Positions 52,501 through 63,818 of a stretch of DNA of 64,000 bases are shown piece after piece; position 1 is the first letter of the stretch; each line of letters begins with the position of its first letter. The stretch is from Syngnathus acus (Eukaryota > Chordata > Actinopteri > Syngnathiformes > Syngnathidae). The position numbers and the translations under genes were made by a program. The notes below the pieces were generated by a model. The model worked only from the letters and a program-made list of their open reading frames with translations. It did no database searches and was not told the origin of the DNA. Location: assembly GCF_901709675.1 (NCBI RefSeq), contig NC_051108.1:6353131-6417130 (forward strand), read 5' to 3'.

Positions 52501-55500
52501 TTCCAATTAACTCAATTGTCTTCTTATCAGCTGGATGCTGTGTAGGGAGTGAGTCTTTAGTGGGCCACCTTGCAGCACATTCTCATTCCCAAACCCTTTC
52601 ATGGCCCACCGGTGCTCTACCCGTCACACTCCTCTCGCCGCCCCCCCCCCTTCCCTAATAGTGCAGCACCAGCGTTGTGCGTCGTCTTTTGTTATCGCAA
52701 ACAATCGGGAGGAGAGTGGAGCAACACAGCCGGATGCTACCAGAAACCACTCGGGCTCCCGCTCTTCATTATTCCTTTTCCTGCGTCATGGGGTCAGAGG
52801 TTGCTTGTTGTTGTTGTTTTTTGTGGGCATACGGTGATGTTTTTTTTTTTTTTTTTCCAAGGGTAGGTTTTTACCAGCGACCGAGTTAATTCTCCAAATG
52901 TATGCATTATACAACAAAGTTTAAGCAGACGGCTTAGTTGAACTTATCGCAGTAGAGTGACCTCGTTCCGATGTTACATAACAGATTAAAGCAGACGTTT
53001 GATTGACAGCTGTGGTTAATATGGCGTCCACCGTCTTCCAACAGGATGTTGGGCTCTACGCCGTTCCTGGTAGTGTCCTACTTCTACCTCTGGTACGTGC
53101 CCCCCTTCGTTAACGGGAGGTTCGTGTGGTACCTCGGCTTCTACTGCCTCTACCAGACCCTCATCACGGTGAGTACCAAAATGGCCCCTCTTTAAAAGTT
53201 CCTTTAAAAGAGCCTTTGCCTTAAAATCACAACTTCGCATTTTATCTTCACTGACTCAACTTTCTAAATGTCAATTTTTATTGGATGAAAGTTAAAAGTT
53301 GACACGAGGGGGTAATCACATTGGGGAATTACCCTCCCACTTCAGGAAGACGTCAGACGTTAGAGCCCCGGGGGCTTTTGGGCCGCCGCACCCCTCAAAG
53401 GGAAAGTGCAGCTATTCCTGGCGCCTTTTGTCATCATGCTCCATTCATCTCTCTTTGGCCTGTAATACGCTCTATAAGTATACACTTGTGGGATAAAGGC
53501 TGCTTAGACCCGTTTGCGGCCCATCAGAATGCGATTTCTGGCTCGTATGGGTTATCAAGTGTTTTAAGATGCTTCTGTTCTTTCTCCGCTAGTGCTACCA
53601 CGTGCCTTATTCAGCTCTCACCATGTTCTTGAGCACAGACCAGCGGGAGCGCGATTCAGCCACTGCCTATCGTAAGCACCGACCTGTCGATCATTTATTG
53701 ATCATTTGGGAATAATGAGATTTTTAATTTTTTTTCTCCCATCAGGGATGACTCTGGAAGTGTTGGGCACATTGACCGGTGCTGCCATCCAGGGCCAGAT
53801 TGTGGCCAGTGCCCACAGATTGAAACACTGCCAGGGACACAACAACACTACTAATGCATTGAACAACAGTGGGGGGGCGGAGGTGGTCCGGAGTTTGGTG
53901 CGCTCTGAGGAGTACCTGTCACATGCTGTAAGTAAAAACAGCATTCCAGAACAAAAGAAAGCAATTAGTGTCTTGTGAATGTTGTAGAGCCGAACCTGTG
54001 CTGAAATGCGGCAGGATTGTAGAAATGTGAGACTTGAAGATGAAGCAGGAGGTACATAACATCCCTGTTAGGTTCATTTGACATCCAAAATTTCCCCAAA
54101 CTGAATATCCTCAGCATTTGTTTTTCACTAGACAGCTAGAAGGCGGCTTGTGTCTGTAATATTAGCGTTTGTGTGGCTGGAAAAGTAACTTGATACGTCG
54201 CGTGTTGGGATTTTGGCTTTTGGCCGCAGCTATTTGGGCCCGGCTTGTTCTTTCCGACACATTTTGGGCAAAGTCTCCTCGGTGGTTTGAGCAAAGGCAA
54301 ATAATGACAGCGGGCAAAGGGGAGCAAACAAACGCACTAAACAGCAGAGGTGCTATTCTTGGCGTCTGACTTGCTGTCCATCTTTGCTCACTATTGCGAG
54401 GGGAAAGTAACAAACCACAACTTCTCAACTAAGGCAGTGGGATGAGTTCGGATTTTTTTTAGGACAGTAAAATTGATTAAAATAGACGAAATGACCGCTG
54501 TTTTGTTTTTCTGGTTGCAGAAGGAAGTTTACATGATCGCTGCTGGTGTCATCGGGGGAATCTTCCTGGTCTGCACTGTAGTCATGTTCTTGGGAGTCAA
54601 AGAGAAAGATGGTGAGGTCTTCACCAACTGAAATGTCGTGCAGACTTGTACAAAGTATGACTGTATGAAGAAAAAAAAAGGTTGTGGTCATAATCAAAAG
54701 GTATATATGTTGTATATTTAGGGAACCAATTTAGTGGTAGGTGGTCCGTGGTACATCCTGGTGGTTTTGTCAGCATCAAATGAAAGCAAATATTTCACCT
54801 TGAAACTCCTCAGGTGCTTTCTGTAGAACTCAGAAGATGAAAAGCACTTTATTTGTCGAGCAAAATCGTACATTAAGCCGCAAAAACTTTACATTTGGAC
54901 TTGAAGGTGCGCATTTTGCTTAAACTAGTTTGTCATACACGTTGGCTTTATTGAATCAGCTTATTTAGCGCAAAAGTGGCATTTTATCACAAATTAAATA
55001 TATTTAAAAAAGAAAACCATAATTTGGTGTTCTGATTGTTGTCTAGATCCGTACGCACCAAGGACTGAGAAGCAGATTCCGTTCCACCGCGGCTTCATCA
55101 TGGTGATGCGTCACGGGCCGTACCTCATCCTTACCGCCGCCTTCCTTTTCATCCTGGTGGCCATTCAGGTAAACACACAGCAAGCCCGATAAATGCTAAT
55201 GGATCCCGGTTCGGTCGACGGATCAATGGAGAGCAAGTCGTGCGGTCAGCCGCCATCTCGTGTGACTCCTCGTTGCTTGTTGTGCACAGCTGGTACAGAA
55301 CAATTTCGTCCTTTTCTGCACGTACGCGGCTGACCTGAGGGAACACTTCCAGAATATCGTGCTGACCATCCTGGTGAGTTGACGCTGACATTTTTGCATG
55401 AATTCTAATGCAGTTAGACCAAAATAGAGTTATTAACCAGCCTGGAATACACGATGGAGAGCCAATAGTTGACACTGAGCGCGTTGACGTTTTCAATTTG

Positions 55501-56881
55501 GATCTTGCGACGGAAAGCGTCTATTAAATCTTGTTTATTCTTCCATAAATGAACCTGGGCAGAAATTTGACTTCCTCCACACTTTGAATTAAACTCTGAA
55601 AATTCAGCCAAATACAACACAATAAAGTGAAAGTAGGGACATGATGCTTGCGTTTAAATTTTCAATATATTTACATAAGAGATTTAGATCTCGTCAATGT
55701 TCACCCCACTTTTTTTTTTTTACTTGTCACTTTGGTGTCATTTGTGTATCCTGTACCTTATGTGTTGCTGTTCTTACTTGTGTGTGTTATAGTTTTTCAA
55801 TGTGCTCTCAGGTGTCTGCAGTAATAAGCATCCCTCTATGGCAGTGGTTCCTGCAAAAGTTTGGAAAGAAGACGGCAGCTTTTTGCGGCATTACGGTGAG
55901 TCTACTTTATCAATATTAGGATTATTAATACAACTCCGGGTGCCATTTTGAAACTATTTCCTGCATGTAGTGTAAACAAATCTTCATTTGAGGTCCATCT
56001 TGTCTCTCCAGGGGATCATGCCCTTCACAATGATGCTGGTGTTCATCCCCAACGTGGTGGTGGCGTACGTGGTGGCCGTATCTTCTGGACTCAGTGTGGC
56101 CGCCTCGCTCCTTCTGCCCTGGTGAGACTTCATTATGATGGTATAGTACCTCCACCAAGGCTGACCGCTAATATGACGGCAGGTCCATGCTTCCCGACGT
56201 GGTGGATGACTTCCGGCTGGCCAATCCAAACTGCAAAGGTCATGAGGCGATCTTCTACTCCTTCTACGTCTTCTTCACCAAGTTCGCCGCCGCCGTCTCA
56301 CTGGGCGTGTCCACTCTGTGCCTGCAGTAAGTTGCCATCACTAACATCCAGTTGCCAACATTTGGATGAATTTGCGAGTCCCCTCAGAAACATGTATGAT
56401 TTTAGGCATATTTATCATGAGTTGACCTACAAAAAATTCTCAAACTCCCATAGCCAAAACCACACATGAAGTCGGCCATTTTGGTTTTCCTTCAACTCCA
56501 TTTTTCTACGTACTTAGGTTCGCAGGGTACGAAAATGGCGCCTGCAAGCAGCCGGTGGCTGTGGTGTACACGCTCAAGCTGCTCATCGGCGCCGCCCCGG
56601 TGGCTTTCATCATTACAGGCCTCATGATCCTGCTCCTGTACCCCATCACGGAAGAAGTGCGACTGCGCAATAAGCTACACCTGGATGAACTACGGTGAGT
56701 CACAGCAACATGAAATATGAGCAGGTCTGAGCATAGTAGAAAATATCATTATTCAAATTTGTTTTGATATACACATTACACAGGGTATATTTTCAATATT
56801 TATATATATATTTTTTTTTTAATAAAACACAGGAAACAAACCAGTGTTTCCAGAAGTTCAGATGGCTTGGGTGTGATGTGA
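49558..56881 (+). CDS. mfsd2b: MFSD2B, sodium-dependent lysolipid/S1P transporter of the MFS
   Basis: Fourteen coding exons join in phase to 531 aa: 49558-49656, 51468-51593, 51664-51788, 53045-53168, 53593-53671, 53746-53927, 54521-54611, 55047-55168, 55290-55373, 55812-55895, 56012-56121, 56183-56326, 56518-56694, 56833-56881. The start (gcc[13 protein letters not shown]) gives an N-terminus of normal family length. MFSD2 hallmarks are present: [38 protein letters not shown] with Asp96 in the cation-site region, [13 protein letters not shown]-like [28 protein letters not shown] and [10 protein letters not shown] loop after [10 protein letters not shown]-type helix holds NNT and NNS glycosylation-type sites. 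MFSD2B exports sphingosine-1-phosphate from blood cells; the call over MFSD2A rests on synteny and the CKQ segment. The last exon is inferred from a strong donor (ACG|GTGAGT) and a T-rich acceptor. Reading through would stop at 56698 (516 aa). Confidence 0.92.
50921..50945 (+). mobile_element. Tc1-like terminal repeat fragment
   Basis: TACCATTCAAAAGTTTTGGG resembles the terminal repeat of a common fish Tc1-type element. Only one short end is visible, in mfsd2b intron 1. Confidence 0.35.
56821..56826 (+). terminator. mfsd2b: Intronic AATAAA in front of the last mfsd2b acceptor
   Basis: AATAAA sits 6 nt before the acceptor AG (56831-56832) and is followed by a GT-rich stretch (GGCTTGGGTGTGATGTGACA, 56864-56883). 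It could direct polyadenylation of transcripts that keep the intron. Confidence 0.45.
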
Positions 56882-57514
56882 CATGGAAAAATATTCCGGA
56901 CGTCGGACACGTATTCCAGTGATGCATGCTGGGAAATTGGTGGCATTGGTGTATATTACACTGGGACTTGATTTGTTTATACAGTGAACATTTTTTGTTT
57001 CAACATGTACTGTATAGCCATGATATAAGATTATTTATACAAATGAATGTATATCAGGGTTTCTTCCCCCTTTCTTTGCTGTGTCTAGTTGCTCTGCAAC
57101 GCTGTTATTTATTATTTATGAATTATGTGACAATGATGACACATTAGGGTTTGATGTTGTATTACTTTGCTGAGGAGAGGAGATGAGGAGAGTAAAGAAA
57201 AGCCAACATGCTATGAAAAAAAAAATCTATTTTTTTAAAGATAGTTGTGATGTGTAGCATTCTTAAACTACTTCCATGTGTGTTGCCCTCCCTAAAGGTA
57301 GGATGTGATATTAAACATTCTCAAAGGGGGGAATTTTGTGCCAGAAGTCCCCTCTATATTTAATTTCCGTTAGTTGACGGATAATCAGCGTGGATTTAGA
57401 TCAATATGAACAGCATATATGATGCTGAGACAATCAGTGTGGTGTACCTGTCTCAGTATTGATCAATACTGACGACATGCCAATCTGATTAGTAATTAAT
57501 GCCAAGGGCCCTGC

Positions 57515-57520
57515 AATAAA
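57515..57520 (+). terminator. mfsd2b: Poly(A) signal, probable mfsd2b 3' end
   Basis: AATAAA is followed 20-40 nt downstream by a GT/T-rich element (CTGTATTGTTTGTCTTTG), the usual layout of a vertebrate cleavage site. Confidence 0.6.
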
Positions 57521-58016
57521 ACCCCCCTTTCATGATGATCTGTATTGTTTGTCTTTGTCATTCTTGAGTGTTAGTGTAATGAGACTGTGTTTGGAGTCAC
57601 TTATAGCAGTGTTAGTGTCTTATATTGTGACATGGCCATTTTGTAGTGCCATTCAAAAGTGAAATGAGTTTATGTATGTTGTAATCATGTAACTGCAATG
57701 ACGTGTCTAATTAACAACACTGGTGAAGGCCGGATTGCTCATTTTTCTCATAACATGACAAAAACATAAAACATTTAAATGGTACATTATTCGCCTAAGA
57801 TGTCATGGATATTAATCAGATAATTGGAATGATGACGTAATTGAACGTAAATACTGATTGAATTGGACAAAACAATAAAAATCAAACACCTACACGTAAT
57901 GGAAGGTGAGAGGTTGTGCAGGTAAGAGAATAATGAACTGTCGTGGCAAGTATGAATACAGTTTTGGAAGTACGTACTGTACTGTCTTGGTAGTCTCTTC
58001 GTGCTGCCAAAAGTAA

Positions 58017-58036
58017 ACTACATATCCCATCATGCA
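58017..58036 (+). promoter_or_regulatory. irak1bp1: ZNF143/Staf-type promoter motif
   Basis: ACTACATATCCCATCATGCA matches the long ZNF143 consensus ACTACAnnTCCCAnnATGC. Its last base is 53 bp before the irak1bp1 start codon. The motif contains an in-frame upstream ATG (58032) that would add 19 residues. Because motifs of this kind sit in the promoter, this supports 58089 as the true start. Confidence 0.75.
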
Positions 58037-58088
58037 GTTCACCCATTGCCATGGTACCAGGAAGCCAACCGGGCGATTAGCAACAGCA

Positions 58089-59638
58089 ATGGACAACAGG
58101 ATTCGAATACTCCCCGGTGGCGCGCAGCCTACTTCTTCAGTCAGCCCGTTCGCAGTCACAGATGTTGAGCAAGGGATCATTGAGCTGCGGGCCGGGAATA
58201 AACAGATCCCCGCCGGGAGCCAGGCGAGGGAGCTCCAGGTGACCGGGACGGCGGAGGTTAGCTGCTTGGCTGACAGAGCATCTGTGCAACTCAGGATGGG
58301 CAACAGCAAAGCGAGCGTCAACGAGGTCACCAGCAGCGTGTCACGCCGGCTGGAATACATTTTGCAAGCTGTCAGGTACGATTAATTTAAAAAAATAACA
58401 CATTTTGTACCAACAATTCTGTTTTTCATTTTCTGCTAAAATAATGGACAGCGCCAAAATCAGCTATTCTTATATTCTTCAAATATTTGGTAGAATAAAC
58501 AGTGTCAACTTATTCCACTAGTCCAGAACTACATATACTTGTGTAAAAGTAGATGTGCACATTTAACCACTGTAGTGATGTAAAAATAACAAGATAAGTT
58601 GACTAAAATGCTTGTTAAAATGCTTCAAGTGTGGAAATTGGATGGATAGTTGTTGTACTTTTTTTCCCCACATAGGTGGTTTTGATAATCTATTATGACA
58701 AAATGTTTCTTGATGACTAGGCAACATGGAGTCAACGAAGACGACATCGCTGTGAGAAAATTCCTCCACCGGGATGAAGATGTGTATCACATGAATGCAG
58801 AAGTAAGATTGCCATTACAGACCCTCAATATGGTTATTATAATTGCATTTTGTCTAGCAACAAAGATTGGATTGTGACACTGATGCTATTCATTAGCTTG
58901 TCTATGGCAATTTGCATTGTTTAATTAGTATTAAGCTAAGTTTTCATAATTCAAATCTATGTTGGACAGCTGTCATCTGATTGTGCTGGCGTACCTAGTG
59001 CTGTCTGATTAATGGCTTTTCTTTTTCTAGGTGACTGTCACGTTCTCCGACTTTGACAAAATGGAGCAGGCATGCAGCATCCTGCTAGAGAAACTGGACA
59101 GGAGCGTCTCAGTGGGACAGCCTCGATTTTTCCACAGCGCCGAATGCTTGAACCGTGTCAGGTAAATATGCTTTTTATTTTTCTTTCCAACTCCAAAGAT
59201 AAAAAGTTATATTAGCCTAACAATTGTACGATGCTGAGTCAGCTAATGATATTAGGAATGTGTACTTTTTCAGATAGGTGGATAATACTCTCGTACTATA
59301 AAATCAACATTATTACAATAACCAAGGACTGTATTCTGTTTGAAATTGTGTGCACATGTAGGCAGAGTGCGTGCGTTACGGCGGTGGAGAACGCTCAGCA
59401 GAAGGCCATCAGAGTTAGCCAGCTATTGGGACAAAGTCTGGGGGCGCCCACCCTGGTGCGAGAAGAGGAAACGAGAGAGTGGAGGAGTCAGGACGATGAT
59501 GATGGTGGAGGTCAAAGGCAGGGCCAAGAGGTTGCCTCCACCCAGGCCGCCCCTCTTCCCTGCATACCTGCCGTCACCGCCTCCTCGCGGGTGTCCGTCT
59601 ACTTCCGAATGCGTGATGGATATAGGAAGAAATACTAA
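58089..59638 (+). CDS. irak1bp1: IRAK1-binding protein 1 (SIMPL domain)
   Basis: Four exons (58089-58375, 58721-58802, 59031-59161, 59362-59638) join in phase to 258 aa, ending in TAA; human IRAK1BP1 is about 260 aa. A variable N-terminus of about 47 residues is followed by a SIMPL/DUF541 domain (about 48-235). This starts ELQVTGTAEVSCLADRASVQ and contains YHMNAEVTVTFSDFDKM, ACVTAVENAQQKA and REEETREW, all shared with the mammalian protein. The C-terminus is SVYFRMRDGYRKKY. The protein is described as an IRAK1 partner that modulates NF-kB signalling; nothing in the sequence adds to that. All introns are GT-AG. It converges on the minus-strand gene at 60062, with only 423 bp between the two stop codons. 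Confidence 0.94.
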
Positions 59639-60061
59639 ATGCCAAATTTTGACAGCAGGTGAGTCCGAAACATACTTGGGAGTTTCTATTGTCATTTATT
59701 CAAAGTCACACATTCATAATATACAGTCAAAGTTGCGCATGTACAGCACTGTGCAAAAGTCAAGCGGCATCATTTGGAGATGATGCTATTATAAGCAGCT
59801 TCTGAGGAGGGGAAAGCCACCTTTAAAACTTAAACATTATGCAGCTCGAATTGATGACTCGTATGTATCGTAAAAAATCTCTTCAGATAAATGTTAAAAA
59901 AATGAATGCATTATGACAAAATGGCTGCTGTTTGATATAATTGCAAATGGTGGCTAAGGCTTGTACACGCTACTCTGCCACACAATACATTCAAATGAGC
60001 TGCTGCTGCTCTTGATGGAATCGTCTCGATCAATATCGCCGTCATCTCACGAGCTTGGCGC
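59639..60061. other. Overlapping 3' UTR zone of irak1bp1 and the YccV-fold gene
   Basis: The two genes converge here. A minus-strand AATAAA (TTTATT on + at 59693-59698) would end the minus transcript about 40 nt from the irak1bp1 stop codon, so the two mRNAs probably overlap tail-to-tail. A fragment resembling a Tc1-type transposon end (ACAGCACTGTGCAAAAGTC) lies at about 59743-59761. I see no plus-strand AATAAA in this interval. Confidence 0.5.
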
Positions 60062-61591
60062 TCAGACATCATCAATGTCGTCCTCTGGGAAAATCTCTTT
60101 CAGCCACGTTCGGGGCACGAAGCGCTCACCGTCAAAACCACTGAAGTAATGGTTCAAGCTGGGAACGTTGGGCTGTGAACACATCACAATCAATAAAACA
60201 CAAACTGTGTGTGCGTGTGTGTGTGGTGACGTTTGTATTCCTACTTTTTTGCCAGTGACACGCTTGAGGTGAGTTTGAGGCAGGTAGGCCACTATTACAT
60301 GGTTAGGTCCTGGCCCATTGAACAGAACTTTGTAATGAGGAGTCTTCTTGGCTGCAACACTCTTCATGGTTATCCAAACATATTATGGGTTAGGCCACAT
60401 ACGTCGTCAAATTGTTCAAATGTTGCTACTTTGGCTGTGGTTTTAATTAATTTTTTGTCTTCTCAGTGATCACACAGACTGACCCGCGTTCCTTTGTACA
60501 TCCTGAACACCCACTCAGCGGGGGCCCTCATCTCACTATCCCAGCTCACCACCACGCCGAGCCGGTGGGTCTTGCGATCCACCACGACCTCGCCCACCCG
60601 CAGGAAAACGTAAGGCGGCCGTGGACTGCGCACCTCCTTGGATGCTGACACACAAACATAAGAATAGCATGTAAATATTTTTTTCCTATTAACATTAAAA
60701 CAAATTTGGCTTTGTAAACCTGTCTCAAACCTCCAAAATATCCTTGGTCGTTGTCAAGCATCATGGTTTCCACAGTAGCCGAATCGGCTTCCCCCTCCAT
60801 GTCCACACCGAGCGCAGACCTTCATGACAAAATATTGAGGTGAGTTTAGGCGCTGTGGGAAACTAGCACGTTTAATGTTTTTGAGAGTTGAGAAACATTC
60901 TGCAAAGTACTCACAAGATTTGGGCAACTTGCTGCTGGCTCCACTCGTTCCAGGTTGAAATGCTCAGATAAGAACTGCTCCATTCTTTCCACATTCGAAT
61001 CAACCTTGAACGCATCATCACGACACTTAGTAGCAAATATGTTTAGGAGCATGACTAAGTAATGCCAGATTTTTTTCTTATTTTCTTTGTATTTCTGGCA
61101 ACTTTCATTACATTCCCCAAGTGAAATCTAACCTTTTTCTCAGCTACTGCACATTTGAATAAATTCTCATAAAAATAATTAAAGGTGGAGCACAAGGCAG
61201 TCTTGGGTGTACTGATGTGTTCAAGAAACCGGTACAGGCAGCTTGTGAAAATGAGACTAGGAATCAGGAAGTACTGACATAATCGTACCAGTAGTGTATC
61301 TATATTGTTCCGTCCAAATCTATTAACGACAACACTGCCGTAAAATTAAAGCATACAAATACAAACATAATAAAAGGTCTACTTTATAAAACTTGATACC
61401 ACAGTAGTACAACAAATACCAGATACATAACCGGTCGGGGCATATGAAAGAGTGAGTGTCGCATACTTTGCTGACGCGAGGAGGCGCTGCTCTGCTGTGT
61501 TGCCGCTCCATTTGTGGATCAGGTACTGAGCCGGGAAGGCCGACAGCAAGAGCGCCAGTTGCACAGCCGCAGACAAGGTCAGCTGAGGCAT
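60062..61591 (-). CDS. YccV/HspQ-like (hemimethylated DNA-binding fold) protein with hydrophobic N-terminus
   Basis: Six exons (61467-61591, 60915-61025, 60731-60819, 60484-60644, 60245-60361, 60062-60172) join in phase to 237 aa, ATG to TGA. Residues 4-25 (LTLSAAVQLALLLSAFPAQYLI) form a signal peptide or membrane anchor. A helical, Trp-rich stretch follows (RMWKEWSSSYL, STWNEWSQQQVAQIL). Residues about 120-235 match the YccV-like fold seen in bacterial HspQ and at the C-terminus of FBXO21: FLRVGEVVVDRKTHRLGVVV, SWDSEMRAPAEW, HYKVLFNGPGPNHVIVAYLP, HYFSGFDGERFVPRTWLKEI and a terminal acidic FPEDD. No F-box is present. An acceptor (TTATCCAG) lies 6 nt upstream of the ATG, so a non-coding exon precedes it. 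The exon-5 acceptor (CATGAAG) has a weak pyrimidine tract. The function is unknown to me; the name rests on the domain only. Confidence 0.82.
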
Positions 61592-61847
61592 CACCAACTG
61601 GATAAGAGATAAGGCCCACTTCTTAAATACTCCCACTATCACGGTTTAATCATAGAAAGCGTCCATACGATACAAAGACACAAGCTGTGGAGTGAAAATT
61701 CCTGTGTATTTATTGCGAGCTGGCTCCTTGCACTATGGAGGTGGTGTGCTTTTATAATTGTACTTAAATGTATTATTTGTACATTTGTCTAGATTCACCT
61801 ACAGACCTGTATTTGGTTTTTCTTAAAGTTGAAGTTTTATTGTCCAG

Positions 61848-62921
61848 CACTACTGAAGGCTCTGTGCAGGTTAGATTGCTATGGCAACATACAGAGGCAA
61901 AAGTCTGATTGGACAAAAGAAATTCTGTGTACACATATTAGTTATTCATGCCACTCATTAAAGATCCCCTAATTTATTGACTTGAATAAAAATAAAACTA
62001 TCAATGACATATATACACATTAAAGATTTAAAAAATGAATTTAAAAAGTTAATGATAATAAATTAATAAAAATGAATCCAAATATAATTGTCGTAAATTG
62101 TATTAAAGCAGTCAATGAATTATAATAATTCAATTATTAAAAAATGAATAATTATAATTGTAGTAAACCTTTTTTAAAAAAAAACGTTTTTTTTAACTGG
62201 TTCGAAACCCAACGTGCACTACTGAAGGCTCTGTGCAGGTTAGATTGCTATGGCAACATACAGAGGCAAAAGTCTGATTGGACAAAAAAAAATCTGTGTA
62301 CACATATTAGTTTTTCATGCCACTCATTAAAGATCTCCTAATTTATTGACTTGAATAAAAATAAAACTATCAATGACATTAAAGATTTAAAAAATGAATT
62401 AAAAAAGTTAATTATAATAAATTAATAAAAATGAATACAAATATAATTGTCGTAAATTGTATTAAAGCAGTCAATGAATTATAATAAATTTAATTATTAA
62501 AAAAGGAATAATTATAATTGTAGTAAACCTTTTTAAAAAAAAAACGTTTTTTTTAACTGGTTCGAAACCCAATGTGCACTATTTAGATTGCTATGGCAAC
62601 ATACAGAGGCAAAAGTCTGATTGGACAAAAAAAAAATCTGTGTACACATATTAGTTATTCATGCCACTCATTAAAGATCCCCTAATTTATTGACTTGAAT
62701 AAAAATAAAACTATCAATGACATTAAAGATTTAAAAAATGAATTAAAAAAGTTAATTATAATAAATTAATAAAAATGAATACAAATATAATTGTCGTAAA
62801 TTGTATTAAAGCAGTCAATGAATTATAATAAATTTAATTATTAAAAAATGAATAATTATAATTGTAGTAAACCTTTTTAAAAAAAAACACGTTTTTTTTA
62901 ACTGGTTCGAAACCCAATGTG
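61848..62921. repeat. Three-copy tandem repeat, about 345-369 bp units
   Basis: Copies start at 61848, 62217 and 62577. Each runs from a GC-moderate head (TTAGATTGCTATGGCAACAT) through a long AT-rich body to a tail with ACTGGTTCGAAACCCAA. The third copy lacks about 15 bp of the head. Copies are nearly identical, so the duplication is recent. The family is unknown to me. Confidence 0.9.
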
Positions 62922-63159
62922 GCTCTTGAGCACAAAAGTTTGCGCGTCTCTGTTTTAGGCTTTGCTAACCCTGACCCCCCACCACCATCACTGGTCAAAA
63001 CCACCACTGCATGAAAGGCTTGTGAATTTTAATCCTCACCTCGACTTGACTTTAAAACCTTTTATTTTCTTTCTGAAGTTTACACGAGTCCTTCCACGAC
63101 TATGGCCACCTGTCTGTTGACATGCCATGAGTAGGCGGGGACATACACCCAAAAGCACG

Positions 63160-63315
63160 TTTGAACTATTAGCCAATCGCGGCGGCCCACGAAGATAATG
63201 CATGACGCTCAGTGTGACGGAGAGCCACGTCAGATTTTAACATTGGAAAAAAAAATCACCGGGCAAAACGTAACGTAGTTACGTCAACCACGACGCCATC
63301 TTGGATGTGTTTAAT
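63160..63315 (-). promoter_or_regulatory. YY1-type promoter, probably of the YccV-fold gene
   Basis: On the minus strand AAGATGGCGTC (about 63292-63302) is a near-consensus YY1 element of the kind found just downstream of transcription starts. TGACGTAAC follows. A donor-like CCCG|GTGATT occurs at 63260, and a matching acceptor lies 6 nt before the ATG at 61591. AGCCAATCGCGG (CCAAT box) and CACGTCA are nearby at 63170-63232. No other minus-strand start is available for this promoter. Confidence 0.45.
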
Positions 63316-63812
63316 CTTGCGATTGTAAACCTACGGACTGAACGTCTTGAAACGTCACAAACCGATACAGCACACAAAGTTAGAGCACCTTGTTCGTATT
63401 CATGCACATACATATTTAAGAAATTAATAAGGTTAATCACCGTGAATCTGCAAATTATACTTTCATATTTCAACAGTACAGTAACAGTAATCTACAAAAG
63501 CACATGCAGTGTTTTAGCGTCCTCTGGTGGTTTCTTGGTACTAATGCGAGTTGAAGAGCTTTAATTATACGTCGTTTGCTCCCATCTAACGTCATCTATG
63601 GACTATCACAGCATATATGAATACATATATTTAAGCTAGTGTTATAATACTTTATTTGCATGTAAATATCTATTTGTGAGAGAGGCTGTTAGTAGAAAAC
63701 ACATAGTGAAAAAAAGATTGCTTTATATTTCTATTAGCCATGAGTAAATTGTAGGTTTTTGTTTTTATCCCCAAAACAAAAAGTGAAACAGCAGGTGAAT
63801 TGTTGGAACTGC

Positions 63813-63818
63813 TTTATT
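63813..63818 (-). terminator. Poly(A) signal of the right-edge gene
   Basis: AATAAA on the minus strand lies 21 bp after the stop codon at 63839, implying a very short 3' UTR. Confidence 0.55.

Larger units (their letters stand above)
56882..58088 (+). other. mfsd2b 3' UTR and irak1bp1 promoter
   Basis: The first part is AT-rich 3' UTR running to a poly(A) signal at 57515-57520. The rest is intergenic, ending in the irak1bp1 promoter with a ZNF143-type motif. No coding sequence was recognised. Confidence 0.6.

Noticed and set aside
61467-61642. Longer N-terminus for the YccV-fold protein beginning at 61642
   Set aside because: The codon there is GTG, not ATG, and a strong splice acceptor at 61598-61599 separates it from the ATG at 61591.
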